Below are positions 36,534 through 44,679 of a stretch of 64,000 nucleotides of DNA, piece by piece (the stretch's first letter is position 1; every line of letters begins with the position of its first letter). The translations under genes and the position numbers were made by a program. The notes beneath the pieces are model-generated. The model did not search any database and was not told where the DNA came from. It saw only the letters and a list, made by a program, of their open reading frames with translations. The stretch is from Planktothrix agardhii NIES-204 (lineage in GTDB: Bacteria; Cyanobacteriota; Cyanobacteriia; Cyanobacteriales; Microcoleaceae): the NCBI GenBank assembly GCA_003609755.1, contig AP017991.1, positions 558,001 through 622,000 of the forward strand, written 5' to 3'.

Positions 36534-37400
36534 TCACTGCGTGACTAAATCATCCAGTTGCTGTTGCATTGCTGTTTTCACTTGTTGATAACAAATATCT
36601 ACATACTCCCGGTCATTGGCTGCGTCCCGTCCATAGCGTTCAAACTCAATCGCTGGACAAATGTGAATCTTGATTTTAGCCGGAAGGGGAAAATTCGGTA
36701 AAGGCCCAATTCCTAACCCCCAAGGTAATCCCAAATAAATCGGAAATACCTCTGGGTCAAGACCTAATAACCAAGGCATTCCTAACTGATGGAGTTGTTT
36801 TACCCAGTCATAAATATCTGTTAACACAATTAGGGTATCATGGGCACCCGATGAAATCACTGGAACAATTGGGGCTTTCTCCCGCAGGGCTAACTTAATA
36901 AACCCTTTGCGACCGGCGAAATGAATTTGATTGCGTAACGCATGGGGCCGAAATACATCCTCACCGCCCCCCGGATAGACTAAAACCGTCGCATCCTGTC
37001 GCAATGCTGTCATTCCCATGCGGGGATGGGCGATAACGGCTCCACAACGCACCGCCGATGTCGCGACTTCTGGGGCCACCTGCCAGACTTTCGGGTGCAT
37101 CAGTCCATAGAGTAATCTTTCAGTTCCGAACTGACGACACCAAGCGTACAACCCCATAAACATATCTGGTGCGGCTAAACCCCCATTATGGGAACCCACC
37201 AACAACATCTTATTTTGGGGCGGGAGATTCTCCCAGCCGGATGTTTGGACTTGAAAATAATGGTCATAGAACCAACCCAAAAACGGCATCAGGGATCGGA
37301 TATATTCAGGATCACGATCCTGTAATGACCAACCGGTGAAACGGGGATTCTCCTTTGGGTTGGGAGATGGATTACTGTTGAAGAAGGGGTTTAAAATCAC
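36534..37400 (-). CDS. Lysophospholipid acyltransferase-like protein
   Basis: The 288-residue protein has an acyltransferase core with the histidine motif MLLVGSHNGGLAAPDMFMG, the glycine-rich VLVYPGGGEDVFRP in place of the usual EGT block, and FIKLALREKAPIVPVIS. This is the variant seen in diacylglycerol acyltransferase/PlsC-like proteins of cyanobacteria. It probably transfers an acyl group to a membrane lipid or glycerolipid precursor. No clear membrane helix is present apart from weakly hydrophobic stretches. Confidence 0.78.
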   Translation of the reverse strand: MILNPFFNSNPSPNPKENPRFTGWSLQDRDPEYIRSLMPFLGWFYDHYFQVQTSGWENLPPQNKMLLVGSHNGGLAAPDMFMGLYAWCRQFGTERLLYGLMHPKVWQVAPEVATSAVRCGAVIAHPRMGMTALRQDATVLVYPGGGEDVFRPHALRNQIHFAGRKGFIKLALREKAPIVPVISSGAHDTLIVLTDIYDWVKQLHQLGMPWLLGLDPEVFPIYLGLPWGLGIGPLPNFPLPAKIKIHICPAIEFERYGRDAANDREYVDICYQQVKTAMQQQLDDLVTQ

Positions 37401-37508
37401 GGAACGGTAAACTTTGCCTCTGTCAAGATACTCTGGTTTTGAGGAAATTTGATCTTAATTAAACCACAAAAAAGCAGGGAATGGGCAATGGGCAAAAAGA
37501 TTTTCTCT

Positions 37509-37556
37509 CGTAGTGAGGGCTTTAGCCCTCAGAATAGCCCTAAAGGGCTTACTACG
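37509..37556. repeat. Nested palindrome (CGTAGT ... ACTACG)
   Basis: Outer arms CGTAGT (37509) and ACTACG (37551) enclose two self-complementary hairpins, GAGGGCTTTAGCCCTC and AGCCCTAAAGGGCT. It can fold as a three-way structure and is related to the units at 19266-19320. It lies in the 221 bp between two divergent genes. Confidence 0.65.
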
Positions 37557-37621
37557 AATTTCTTCTGTTGTATTAAAATAGAATATAACCGCTTAAATAT
37601 TGTATCTAATCCGTAACGCTT

Positions 37622-38602
37622 ATGAATTGGGCTATCGAGGTCAAAGATTCAGCTTCAATGTCTTCGTTAAACCCGGTGGTGGCAACCCAGAATTTGGGAA
37701 AATTTTATCGCACGGGTTTTTGGATGAATCAAAAGATTGAATCCTTAAAAAGCTGTACTTTAAGCATTTATGCGGGAGAAACGTTTGGTTTATTAGGACA
37801 AAATGGGGCAGGGAAAACCACATTATTAAAAACCTTATTAGGCATTGTTCGCCCAACATCAGGATCGGCTATCTTATTAGGTAAACCAATTGGCGATCGC
37901 CACATTAAACAGCGAGTAGGCTATTTACCAGAAAATCCCTATTTTTATGATCATCTCACCGGATGGGAATTTTTAGAATTTGCCGCCGGACTATTTCAAA
38001 TTCCGAAATCTATTCAACGTCAACGCATTCCCCAATTATTAGATTTAGTCGGATTAGCAAAAACCGCCGCCATTAAAAAACAAATGCGCCAATATTCTAA
38101 GGGAATGTTACAACGGGTAGGAATGGCGCAAGCTTTAATTAATAATCCAGAAGTGGTATTTTTAGATGAACCGATGTCAGGACTTGACCCGATGGGACGG
38201 TATCAAATTCGGGAAATTATCTTATCTTTAAAAGCACAAAATAAAACGGTTTTTTTTAATAGTCATGTTTTATCGGATGTGGAAAAAATTTGCGATCGCA
38301 TTGCTATTTTAGCAGAAGGTGAATTAATTAGCATGGGTTCTTTGGATGATTTATTGGGAACAACTCAAACCTATATTGTTAAAGGAAAAGGCGGAGATAT
38401 TAATATTCTGCAAAATTGCATATCTGATTTAGAAAGGGATCAAGATTATTGGGAAGGACATTTAAAGGGTGATCCAGAAGCGTTTTTTGTGGTATTAAAA
38501 GAAATGAATGCTCAACTATTGAGTTTGAATTTATCTCGATTAACCCTAGAAGAATTTTTTATGCAGAAGTTAAAAGAAAGGGGGATTCATGCCAGTGGTT
38601 AA
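37622..38602 (+). CDS. ABC transporter ATP-binding protein
   Basis: The 326-residue ATPase has Walker A GLLGQNGAGKTTLLKTLLG, Q-loop GYLPENPYFYDHLTG, signature QYSKGMLQRVGMAQAL, Walker B VVFLDEPMSGLDP and FFNSHVLSDVEKIC. The C-terminal extension (about 245-320) resembles exporter or drug/lipid (CcmA/YadG) types. No permease gene follows in this window, so its partner must be encoded elsewhere. M13 (MSSLNPVV) is an alternative start. Confidence 0.85.
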   Translation: MNWAIEVKDSASMSSLNPVVATQNLGKFYRTGFWMNQKIESLKSCTLSIYAGETFGLLGQNGAGKTTLLKTLLGIVRPTSGSAILLGKPIGDRHIKQRVGYLPENPYFYDHLTGWEFLEFAAGLFQIPKSIQRQRIPQLLDLVGLAKTAAIKKQMRQYSKGMLQRVGMAQALINNPEVVFLDEPMSGLDPMGRYQIREIILSLKAQNKTVFFNSHVLSDVEKICDRIAILAEGELISMGSLDDLLGTTQTYIVKGKGGDINILQNCISDLERDQDYWEGHLKGDPEAFFVVLKEMNAQLLSLNLSRLTLEEFFMQKLKERGIHASG

Positions 38603-38641
38603 AGGTAATATTTCAACTATAGCAATCCTAAATCAATCGTG

Positions 38642-38693
38642 GTAGGGGTAATTCATGAATTACCCCTACCGTCAGGGTTAAATTTGAAAAAAT
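38642..38693. repeat. 52 bp palindromic repeat, copy 1
   Basis: A perfect palindrome (arms GTAGGGGTAATTCA and TGAATTACCCCTAC) is followed by GTCAGGGTTAAATTTGAAAA. Copy 2 at 44552-44603 differs at one base. The left flank CTATAGCAATCCT (38618) is the near reverse complement of the right flank of copy 2. The element can be read through as a false small ORF. Confidence 0.8.
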
Positions 38694-38698
38694 CTGTT

Positions 38699-38757
38699 CC
38701 CCATTACCTATTCCCCATTACCTATTACCTATTACCTATTACCTATTCCCCGTTGCC
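38699..38757. repeat. ATTACCT heptamer array
   Basis: Repeated CCATTACCTATT and ATTACCT units fill the space between the palindromic repeat and the Aba4-like gene. It is the same unit as the array at 22968-23013. Confidence 0.75.
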
Positions 38758-38779
38758 TTCTAATACTTTTATTATAATA

Positions 38780-39244
38780 TTAAGAATTGGATACGGGGTT
38801 AATTTCAGAGGAAGACTGAGAGAAAAATAATTTACTAATCCAAGTGGTTAGAATATGGGACAATAATCCTAACGGCCCGGCAAATAAACAAAAGGCTAGG
38901 GAATGGGTAGTCCAAATTCCGGTTTTTTGTCCATCCCAATAAATCCAACGTCCGACAAATAAATCCATAACCAAAAAGTGAATCCATCCCGTTGCTGCGG
39001 CGTTTTCATCGGCAAAGAAATGGGCAATATCTGATAATTTAGGATTAGATAAAGCGGCGGCATTTTCGGGAGTAATACTACTAACAAACAGGTATAAATA
39101 AACGCAGGCTAACAACACAAAGGGAAAATAGGACTCCATGACTTTTCGGGTAACTCCCCAGTTAGGCAAAATAATTATTAATGCCCAAAAGGGAAGGACG
39201 AAAATATTGGCGACGTTAAAAATTTGATCAGTTGCAATAGTCAT
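38780..39244 (-). CDS. Aba4-like (DUF4281) membrane protein
   Basis: The 154-residue protein has four hydrophobic segments and the family blocks FNVANIFVLPFWALIIILPN, ENAAATGWIHFLVMDLFVGRW and GPLGLLSHILTTW. Plant ABA4 is needed for neoxanthin synthesis. Cyanobacterial relatives are linked to carotenoid metabolism, though the reaction is not settled. The HxxxxD/GRW-type motif IHFLVMDLFVGRW is intact. It lies alone on the minus strand between repeat arrays. Confidence 0.82.
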   Translation of the reverse strand: MTIATDQIFNVANIFVLPFWALIIILPNWGVTRKVMESYFPFVLLACVYLYLFVSSITPENAAALSNPKLSDIAHFFADENAAATGWIHFLVMDLFVGRWIYWDGQKTGIWTTHSLAFCLFAGPLGLLSHILTTWISKLFFSQSSSEINPVSNS

Positions 39245-39297
39245 GGTCAGAATTTCTCAGATCAAGGGTTAAAATATCCTCATTCTAAAATATAGCA

Positions 39298-39357
39298 GGG
39301 AACAGGGAATAGGGAACAGGCAATAGGCAATAGGCAATAGGCAATAGGCAATAGGGA
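39298..39357. repeat. CAATAGG heptamer array
   Basis: GGGAACAGGGAATAGGGAAC is followed by about six copies of GGCAATA. It belongs to the same class of heptanucleotide tandem repeats as those at 22809 and 38699, with a different core. Confidence 0.8.
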
Positions 39358-39483
39358 GGAAAATATTTAACCGCCTAGGTTTCCTAACTCCACAGGCGTG
39401 GTTGCTATATTTTTTTAATTTAATCCGCTTTTTGAGAAATTTATGTTATGCTACGGGCAAGTTAATCTAGCTGACTTTTTGCT

Positions 39484-39579
39484 ATGAATGCTCACGATCT
39501 TTTTCTGTTATTGATTTTATTGTTCCCAGGTTTAGCCCTATCTATTATTATTATGGGAACTTTTGCCGCCGGAGGTTAA
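39484..39579 (+). CDS. 31-residue single-helix membrane protein
   Basis: A short frame reads MNAHDLFLLLILLFPGLALS, then IIIMGTFAAGG and stop. It is one hydrophobic helix with a polar start, the size of the minor subunits of photosystems, cytochrome b6f or NDH-1. I do not recognise it as a known subunit. It stands alone in the plus direction between aba4-like and hisS. No convincing Shine-Dalgarno site is visible, so expression must be shown. Confidence 0.5.
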   Translation: MNAHDLFLLLILLFPGLALSIIIMGTFAAGG

Positions 39580-39594
39580 AAGTTATTTTTGAGC

Positions 39595-39701
39595 CGTTAT
39601 TAGGTGCGTAAGCTCTATGCAAAACGCACCATTCAGCAGTTTTTGATTTATCAGGAGCCCCCTGATGATAGCATTCTAATAAGTGTCATTGGAACGGGGG
39701 A
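39595..39701. other. Two small palindromes before hisS end
   Basis: GGTGCGT (39602) pairs with ACGCACC (39622) and ATCAGG (39649) with CCTGAT (39660). They lie between the 31-codon gene and the convergent hisS, so they may help end transcription of either. Confidence 0.35.
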
Positions 39702-40985
39702 TTAAGTTTTTTTTAAAGATTTGATTTGTTGGCGAAATTGATCGATTTTATCAAATAAATCCGATTGGTTAAGGGTTGTTTCTTCTCCGGTTTTTAACCA
39801 TTTTAACTTCAGAGTTTGCTGTTCGGCTTCCGCATCTCCTAATACTAAACAAGCGACAGCACCACTGCGGTCAGCCCGTTTAAACTGTTTACCGAAGGCA
39901 CTTCCACTTAAATCTAGTTCTACCGCAAAGCCATTTGTCCGCAATTTTTGAGCTAGAATTAAAGCCTGAGATTCGGCTAAATTTCCCTTAGAAACGATAT
40001 AAAAATCTAAGGTAGAACCAGAAATAGAGTTCAATTGTTGTAACAGAATCACTAACCTTTCTAACCCGATCGCCCAACCAACCGCCGGAGTTTCTGGCCC
40101 CCCTAATTCTTGGACTAAACCATCATAACGACCGCCTCCACAAACCGTTGCTTGGGCACCTAAATCATCAGAAATAATCTCAAACGCCGTATGGGTATAA
40201 TAATCTAAACCTCGCACTAATCGAGGGTTCAAACTGTAGGGAATTTCTAACGCCGTTAATAGCTGTTTAACCTGTTCAAAATGAGCGCGGGAATCATCTC
40301 CTAAATATTCTAAAATACTCGGAGCATCCTGAACAATTTCTTGGGTGCGGGGGTGTTTACTATCTAAAATTCTTAAGGGATTTCGGGATAATCGATCCTG
40401 AGAATCGGGATCTAATTCGTCTTGATATTGGCTTAAATAATCAACTAAAGCTTGACGATAGGCTTGGCGATCGCTTGAATTTCCGACGGAATTTAAGTTA
40501 AGGTTTAAATTCTTTAATCCCAAGGTTTTTAATAAATTTGTGGCGATCGCAATCACTTCCACATCAGCCCTAGCATCCCGACTTCCTAACACCTCAACCC
40601 CAATTTGATGAAACTGTCGTTGACGTCCGGCTTGGGGGCGTTCATAGCGAAACATCGGCCCAGTATACCATAACCGTTGCGCCCCAGATGTGGCGTGGAG
40701 TTTGTTTTCAATAAAGCTGCGAACGACTCCGGCTGTTCCCTCTGGACGCAGGGTAACAGAGCGTTCACCTCGGTCAACAAAGGTATACATTTCTTTCCCG
40801 ACAACATCCGTCGCTTCCCCGATACCCCGTTCAAATAAAGCCGTTTGTTCAAAAATTGGGGTGCGAATTTCTTGATAATTTGCCTTAAATAAAACATCCC
40901 TAGCAATAGATTCAACCCATTGCCAATATCCTATTTCATCAGGCAGAATATCCCGTGTTCCTCGTAATGCTTTAATTAGTTCCAT
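39702..40985 (-). CDS. hisS: Histidyl-tRNA synthetase
   Basis: The 427-residue class II synthetase begins [14 protein letters not shown]. Motif 2 is [17 protein letters not shown] with [20 protein letters not shown]; the HisRS-specific [14 protein letters not shown] and [16 protein letters not shown] are present, and motif 3 is [17 protein letters not shown]-terminal anticodon-binding domain (about 330-420) follows. It charges tRNA(His). The gene is upstream partner of a small conserved gene on the same strand (18 bp apart). Confidence 0.96.
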   Translation of the reverse strand: MELIKALRGTRDILPDEIGYWQWVESIARDVLFKANYQEIRTPIFEQTALFERGIGEATDVVGKEMYTFVDRGERSVTLRPEGTAGVVRSFIENKLHATSGAQRLWYTGPMFRYERPQAGRQRQFHQIGVEVLGSRDARADVEVIAIATNLLKTLGLKNLNLNLNSVGNSSDRQAYRQALVDYLSQYQDELDPDSQDRLSRNPLRILDSKHPRTQEIVQDAPSILEYLGDDSRAHFEQVKQLLTALEIPYSLNPRLVRGLDYYTHTAFEIISDDLGAQATVCGGGRYDGLVQELGGPETPAVGWAIGLERLVILLQQLNSISGSTLDFYIVSKGNLAESQALILAQKLRTNGFAVELDLSGSAFGKQFKRADRSGAVACLVLGDAEAEQQTLKLKWLKTGEETTLNQSDLFDKIDQFRQQIKSLKKT

Positions 40986-41003
40986 TGGTTTCTCAATTAA
41001 TCG

Positions 41004-41315
41004 TTAGTCCTGTGGCGGATCGATTGTTTCCCAGACGCCATAACGATCATTATAATACGCCAAAATTTGATCAATCTGTTCACGAATTTCTGGATTTTGG
41101 CTGTGATCATATTCAATCCATAAACTACCCACTTGACTTTGGGTATAATCAAATTCTGGCGGGATTTGATCGTGACTAATGTGAGTTGCAATTAACCCCG
41201 TGTCCACTCCTTCCACCTGTCGTAAATGGGCAGCAACTTCCCGATAAACGGTTAAGGGAAGTTTCGGACAGCGAAATTGATAGCGAAGTTTTTGTTTTTG
41301 TTTAACTGTTTGCAT
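41004..41315 (-). CDS. Conserved small protein upstream of hisS, unknown function
   Basis: The 103-residue soluble protein (RYQFRCPKLPLTVYREVAAH, LRQVEGVDTGLIATHISHDQ, GSLWIEYDHSQNPEIREQID) has a predicted alpha/beta content and no recognised motif. It ends 18 bp before hisS on the same strand, so the two may be co-transcribed. It is followed upstream by the PedR-like gene, also on the minus strand, 24 bp away. Confidence 0.6.
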   Translation of the reverse strand: MQTVKQKQKLRYQFRCPKLPLTVYREVAAHLRQVEGVDTGLIATHISHDQIPPEFDYTQSQVGSLWIEYDHSQNPEIREQIDQILAYYNDRYGVWETIDPPQD

Positions 41316-41339
41316 TCAAAATTAACCTATTTTTTTCTG

Positions 41340-41663
41340 CTATTCTACTGAAGAAGAAATGATCACTTCTGTTTCATCCTCAGTGGTCACAACTGGTAGA
41401 GAACAGCAATTAATATCATCCAGACAAACCTTGCCCCATTGCAAGGCCCAACGCACTAATGAAACTCGGTTATCGGTGGCAGTTTTTGTTAGAATGTTAC
41501 TAATATGATTGTCAACGGTACGCTTACTAATTTCCAGTTTTTCTGAAATTTCTTGATTGGTTAATCCACTAGCCACTAACTCTACGACTTGCACTTCTCT
41601 ATCTGAGAGAGAAACAGGTCTGCGAGAATTGCTTTCCGTCATATTAGCTTCCAATTTCTGCAT
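41340..41663 (-). CDS. PedR-like LuxR-type regulator
   Basis: The 107-residue protein is a stand-alone LuxR/FixJ helix-turn-helix: SLSDREVQVVELVASGLTNQ, EISEKLEISKRTVDNHISNI, LTKTATDNRVSLVRWALQWG. After the DNA-binding domain it has a cysteine cluster (GKVCLDDINCCSLP). Synechocystis PedR is a small regulator of this type that responds to photosynthetic electron flow through thioredoxin-sensitive cysteines, so this is the best comparison. Orthology is inferred from memory of the family. M8 (MTESNSRRP) is an alternative start. Confidence 0.68.
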   Translation of the reverse strand: MQKLEANMTESNSRRPVSLSDREVQVVELVASGLTNQEISEKLEISKRTVDNHISNILTKTATDNRVSLVRWALQWGKVCLDDINCCSLPVVTTEDETEVIISSSVE

Positions 41664-41917
41664 AACTACCTATTTATTATTCTAAAGGGAACCCGTCAAC
41701 AATATCCTTTATTTGATCAAACTCAGGAATTTCTAATTAACTCTGGGTTTACAAGACATAACTGGTATATGTCAAATTTAGCAGAAATGCTTATCACTTT
41801 TTTGTTAATTTTTCTTGATTTCGGCTGTACTTAACCATTGACTGTCAACTGTTACTTGTTGGTTGTTACTTGTTGGTTATTACTTCTTAGCGAGGGAGGA
41901 CGCGCTACCCCTGCTCC

Positions 41918-42102
41918 CAGGGCTGTTTCATTTTCCATTGCCAACCCCTAAGACCTAACCCCCCACCCCCCTTCCCTAGTAGGGAAGGGGGAGTAATAAA
42001 TAATTTTTTATGTTTAATAGTAATAATTAGTCCCCCCTCTCCCCCTCAAAAGGGGTTGGGGGAGAGGTCACACAGTTTTTCCTAGAGAATGAAACAGCCC
42101 TG
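41918..42102. mobile_element. MITE-like element with 9 bp target duplication
   Basis: This 185 bp element has terminal inverted repeats (CAGGGCTGTTTCATT and GAATGAAACAGCCCTG) and inner arms rich in CCCCC/GGGGG. It encodes nothing. It is flanked directly by the 9 bp duplication CCCTGCTCC at 41909-41917 and 42103-42111. A related copy, in opposite internal orientation, is at 49449-49644. The remainder of 41664-42243 holds TTGTTGGTTATTACTT-type repeats and the promoter of the next gene. Confidence 0.75.
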
Positions 42103-42168
42103 CCCTGCTCCTCCTACCTCCCCCACAAACAGGTACGGTAAACACGCCAAAAAAAATTTGTCAAGTTA

Positions 42169-42208
42169 TTGCAATATTTTTTAACTATCTGTTACAATCG
42201 TTTACATA
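42169..42208 (+). promoter_or_regulatory. Promoter with overlapping RpaB (HLR1) site
   Basis: A sigma70-type promoter reads TTGCAA (42169) - 18 bp - TACAAT (42193). Overlapping the -10 is GTTACAAT-CG-TTTACATA (42191-42208), which matches the HLR1 pattern (G/T)TTACA(T/A)(T/A)-N2-(G/T)TTACA(T/A)(T/A) at every fixed position. HLR1 is the RpaB binding site. Its position over the -10 predicts repression in low light and release in high light. Confidence 0.7.
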
Positions 42209-42243
42209 AAGAACAAACTAAGTCAGCTTAGGAGAAAAATAAT

Positions 42244-42474
42244 ATGTTTACCGTTTTAATCTGTTTATTCATCGTCGGTTGGGTTGCTGCTGCTGTGATT
42301 GGGACTCAGGCTTACTTCCTGGGCGAACAAACCAAACCCATTCACCAACGGAACTGGAATTCTGCCTCCTTCGAGCAAATTGCCCAGTCCGTCACTGGCC
42401 AAGAAACCGACTACGCTGTTCGCGTCCCCGCCTATAGTTTGGATGCTTACGCCAGCAATAATTTAAGTAATTAA
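42244..42474 (+). CDS. Psb35-like photosystem II assembly/stability protein
   Basis: The 76-residue protein has one N-terminal membrane helix (about 2-22, FTVLICLFIVGWVAAAVIGT). It is followed by QAYFLGEQTKPIHQRNW, which I associate with cyanobacterial Psb35 (Ssl2148-type) proteins that stabilise CP47 together with Hlip proteins. A soluble tail (SFEQIAQSVTGQETDYAVRV) completes it. The leader has AGGAG 9-13 nt before the ATG, an HLR1-bearing promoter and a downstream terminator, so it is a separate unit. The Psb35 name is from memory and needs a search. Confidence 0.6.
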   Translation: MFTVLICLFIVGWVAAAVIGTQAYFLGEQTKPIHQRNWNSASFEQIAQSVTGQETDYAVRVPAYSLDAYASNNLSN

Positions 42475-42520
42475 TTTTCTAAGCCTCAAGCCAAAAAGAC
42501 AAAAAATAAGTAACGTTTTT

Positions 42521-42558
42521 ACCCCCTCAATTAGTGGAAAATTGAAGGGGTATTTTTT
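42521..42558 (+). terminator. Rho-independent terminator
   Basis: ACCCCCTCAATT pairs with AATTGAAGGGGT and is followed by ATTTTTTG. The stem of 11-12 bp with T tract lies 47 bp after the Psb35-like stop. Confidence 0.85.
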
Positions 42559-42587
42559 GTAAGAATTAAGTAGAAACCGGGTTCAAA

Positions 42588-42968
42588 TTAACGTTTCAAT
42601 GAGTTCCAGATATGACTCAGTTCGATAATTAAAATAGTAGCCCAAACCAAAATACTAATTCCGGCGGCGGCGGCGGCAATATCTTTAATTATCCGAATGC
42701 GTTCATCTAGCTGTTCTTGCATAAAATCGCATAGGGCTTCGATGCAGCTATTAAACAATTCAGCAGTGAGCATCAGTCCTGTTCCTAACAGAATCAGAGT
42801 AAAATCTATCCATTCACGAAAAACAAAGCAAAGACCTAATACAAAGATAGATAAAATCATCTTATAGGCAACGCTAAAATCAGACACGACTGCAAAATAG
42901 AGTCCTGATAAGATAACTTTAAACTTTCGGATCGGATGATAGCCGGGTGGACGAAATTTTTTACTCAT
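42588..42968 (-). CDS. dgkA: Prokaryotic diacylglycerol/undecaprenol kinase (DgkA family)
   Basis: The 126-residue protein has three membrane helices and the family motif TAELFNSCIEALCDF followed by RIIKDIAAAAAGISIL, where the conserved E/N and KD residues bind Mg-ATP. The N-terminus (FRPPGYHPIRKFKVILSGLY) is of the Gram-positive-like form whose members often phosphorylate undecaprenol. Substrate cannot be settled from sequence. It is convergent with the Psb35-like gene and shares the terminator region. Confidence 0.88.
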   Translation of the reverse strand: MSKKFRPPGYHPIRKFKVILSGLYFAVVSDFSVAYKMILSIFVLGLCFVFREWIDFTLILLGTGLMLTAELFNSCIEALCDFMQEQLDERIRIIKDIAAAAAGISILVWATILIIELSHIWNSLKR

Positions 42969-43238
42969 AAATATTAATCAAAATTACTTAAAGACTCCTA
43001 AGAATAAACCTCCCATTGGAATCAGAGCAAATCGAATAGTTGATCCGGCGTTAGTTTGGACAGATGAATTAAATTCAACTCACGGCGAGAATCTCATTCA
43101 GCTTATTTTTTAAGATAGATAAATCTTAACATGACAGCCAAAATATGCGAAAATAGCATAAAAATTTATGAAGATGCAGTAAAGCGATAAAAACTTTGGA
43201 TAGTAAAGGTTTCAATTCGGTCAGTAAGGATAAATGTT

Positions 43239-43672
43239 ATGTCAACTGAAATGGAAAGAAAAGTGCTGGTCAATAAACTGATTACAAATTTCCAAGAATG
43301 GACTTTGACTAGCTGGAAACCGTCTGAGGATATGCTACAGGCGCTAGAAGAATACTTGGTTTTCTTTTCTCCAAAAGATATTTGTGATGTCAACCATATA
43401 AAACAATCCTTAATTTTTGTCATCAATGAAAGACTGGAATTGAACAGAAAGGTATATCGATATTTTATCGATCCATAAATTATATTAAGAATTTAGATCC
43501 AAAAACCTGTAATTTTCAGGATGGTAATGAGGGATTTACCTATAAAGACTGTTATCTTGTGTATGTAGATCAGCAAGAAAAAAGTGTTCTTCTTTTTGAA
43601 AAGAATGAACGTGATGAGACTATGATTCCTTGTCCAAAATGCAGAACATTTAAAGTTCAAGGTAATTCCTAG
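43239..43672 (+). pseudogene. Frameshifted small gene before a DNA methyltransferase
   Basis: The first frame (43239-43478, starting MSTEMERKVLVNKLITNFQE, with AAGGAT upstream) stops after 79 codons. In another frame open from about 43430 to the TAG at 43672, protein-like sequence continues (NYIKNLDPKTCNFQDGNEGF, MIPCPKCRTFKVQGNS). It has no start codon of its own. Joining the frames near 43455 would give about 143 residues ending in a CPKC half zinc finger. It may be a restriction-modification accessory or nuclease gene; I do not recognise it. Confidence 0.5.
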
Positions 43673-44480
43673 TTTAATTTCAAATCTATCTAACGTTCCA
43701 GGGGTAACTTTATATCAAGGAGATGCCTTTCAGGTACTTCACAAATTAAAAAGTGAATCTATAGGAGGTGCGGTAACATCGCCTCCATACTATAATGCCA
43801 GAGAATATTCTCAGTGGTCTAATATTTATTGCTATTTGTACGATATGTACAACATATCAAAGGAGGTTTTTAGATGTTTAAAGCATGGATCTCCATACTT
43901 ATTCAATATATTTGACTACTTCGATAATGAAAATATTATAGTTTTTTCGGATATGGGTAAAAAAAGACTGATTTTAAGTAGCTATATTAGCTTTATTTTT
44001 AGGCATATTGGTTTTACCCATTTAGGAAACATTGCATGGGATAAGGGAGAAATTGAGGGTAACAGAAATTTCAATCAAGGTAATGACTCTCCTTATTATC
44101 AGGCTCCCTTAAATTGTTGGGAACACATACTCATATTTTCTAAAGGTTATCCCTCTTTCGATCTATCTAAACTACCGAAAGTTATTCAAGAAAAACCTGT
44201 AACGAAAATGGTTGGAGGTAAAAATATTTATGGTCATAGTGCGCCATTTCCTGAAGCACTTCCCAAACTTCTTTTTTCCATTGTGCCATCTGAAGAGATC
44301 ATACTAGATCCCTTTGCAGGGAGTATGACTACGGGTAGGGTTGCTGCTAGAGAATCTCGTGTATCTATTAATATTGAGTTACATCAACATTACTGTGATC
44401 TATCTCTAAACTTACTTAACACTCAGATTAGTAAACCTTTACAGGGGAGCTTGTTTGATACGGAAATTTTTTGTAATTAA
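43665..44480 (+). CDS. DNA methyltransferase, probably N4-cytosine type; start unresolved
   Basis: About 271 residues. Catalytic motif IV is TSPPYYNAREYS, which favours N4-cytosine methylation. The SAM motif I comes later, LDPFAGSMTTGRVAARE, so the order is that of the beta class. The N-terminal part (GVTLYQGDAFQVLHKLKSES) lies upstream of the first canonical start (TTG 43836), which falls after motif IV. No ATG, GTG or TTG is in frame between the stop at 43623 and 43836, so it may use ATT (43665 or 43677), or be inactive. The upstream frame's stop (43670-43672) overlaps this region. Confidence 0.6.
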   Translation: MPSLISNLSNVPGVTLYQGDAFQVLHKLKSESIGGAVTSPPYYNAREYSQWSNIYCYLYDMYNISKEVFRCLKHGSPYLFNIFDYFDNENIIVFSDMGKKRLILSSYISFIFRHIGFTHLGNIAWDKGEIEGNRNFNQGNDSPYYQAPLNCWEHILIFSKGYPSFDLSKLPKVIQEKPVTKMVGGKNIYGHSAPFPEALPKLLFSIVPSEEIILDPFAGSMTTGRVAARESRVSINIELHQHYCDLSLNLLNTQISKPLQGSLFDTEIFCN

Positions 44481-44551
44481 TTTTAATGATAGTATCTGAA
44501 ACCTCACGGAGTCAGGACTTACGCAAATTTGGGGATGTAACCCTATATGTA

Positions 44552-44603
44552 GTAGGGGTAATTCATGAATTACCCCTACAGTCAGGGTTAAATTTGAAAA
44601 AAT
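44552..44603. repeat. 52 bp palindromic repeat, copy 2
   Basis: It has the same palindrome and tail as the copy at 38642-38693 with one difference. Upstream lies CAGGACTTACGCA (44513), a sequence that often marks insertion-sequence ends in cyanobacteria. Downstream is AGGACTGCTATAG (44615). The stretch 44481-44679 contains nothing else recognisable. Confidence 0.8.
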
Positions 44604-44679
44604 ATGACAACTCAAATAGGACTGCTATAGATAGATTTGTGTTGAGAATCAAATTTTATTCAGAAACCGTTCCGATAAT

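Noticed and set aside
38639-38830. 63-codon frame over the 52 bp palindrome
   Set aside because: It is a translation of the palindrome and heptamer repeats; a similar false frame arises at 44486 from the second copy.
42576-42596. GGGTTCAAATTAACG as a tRNA T-arm
   Set aside because: No anticodon arm, acceptor stem or CCA context around it.
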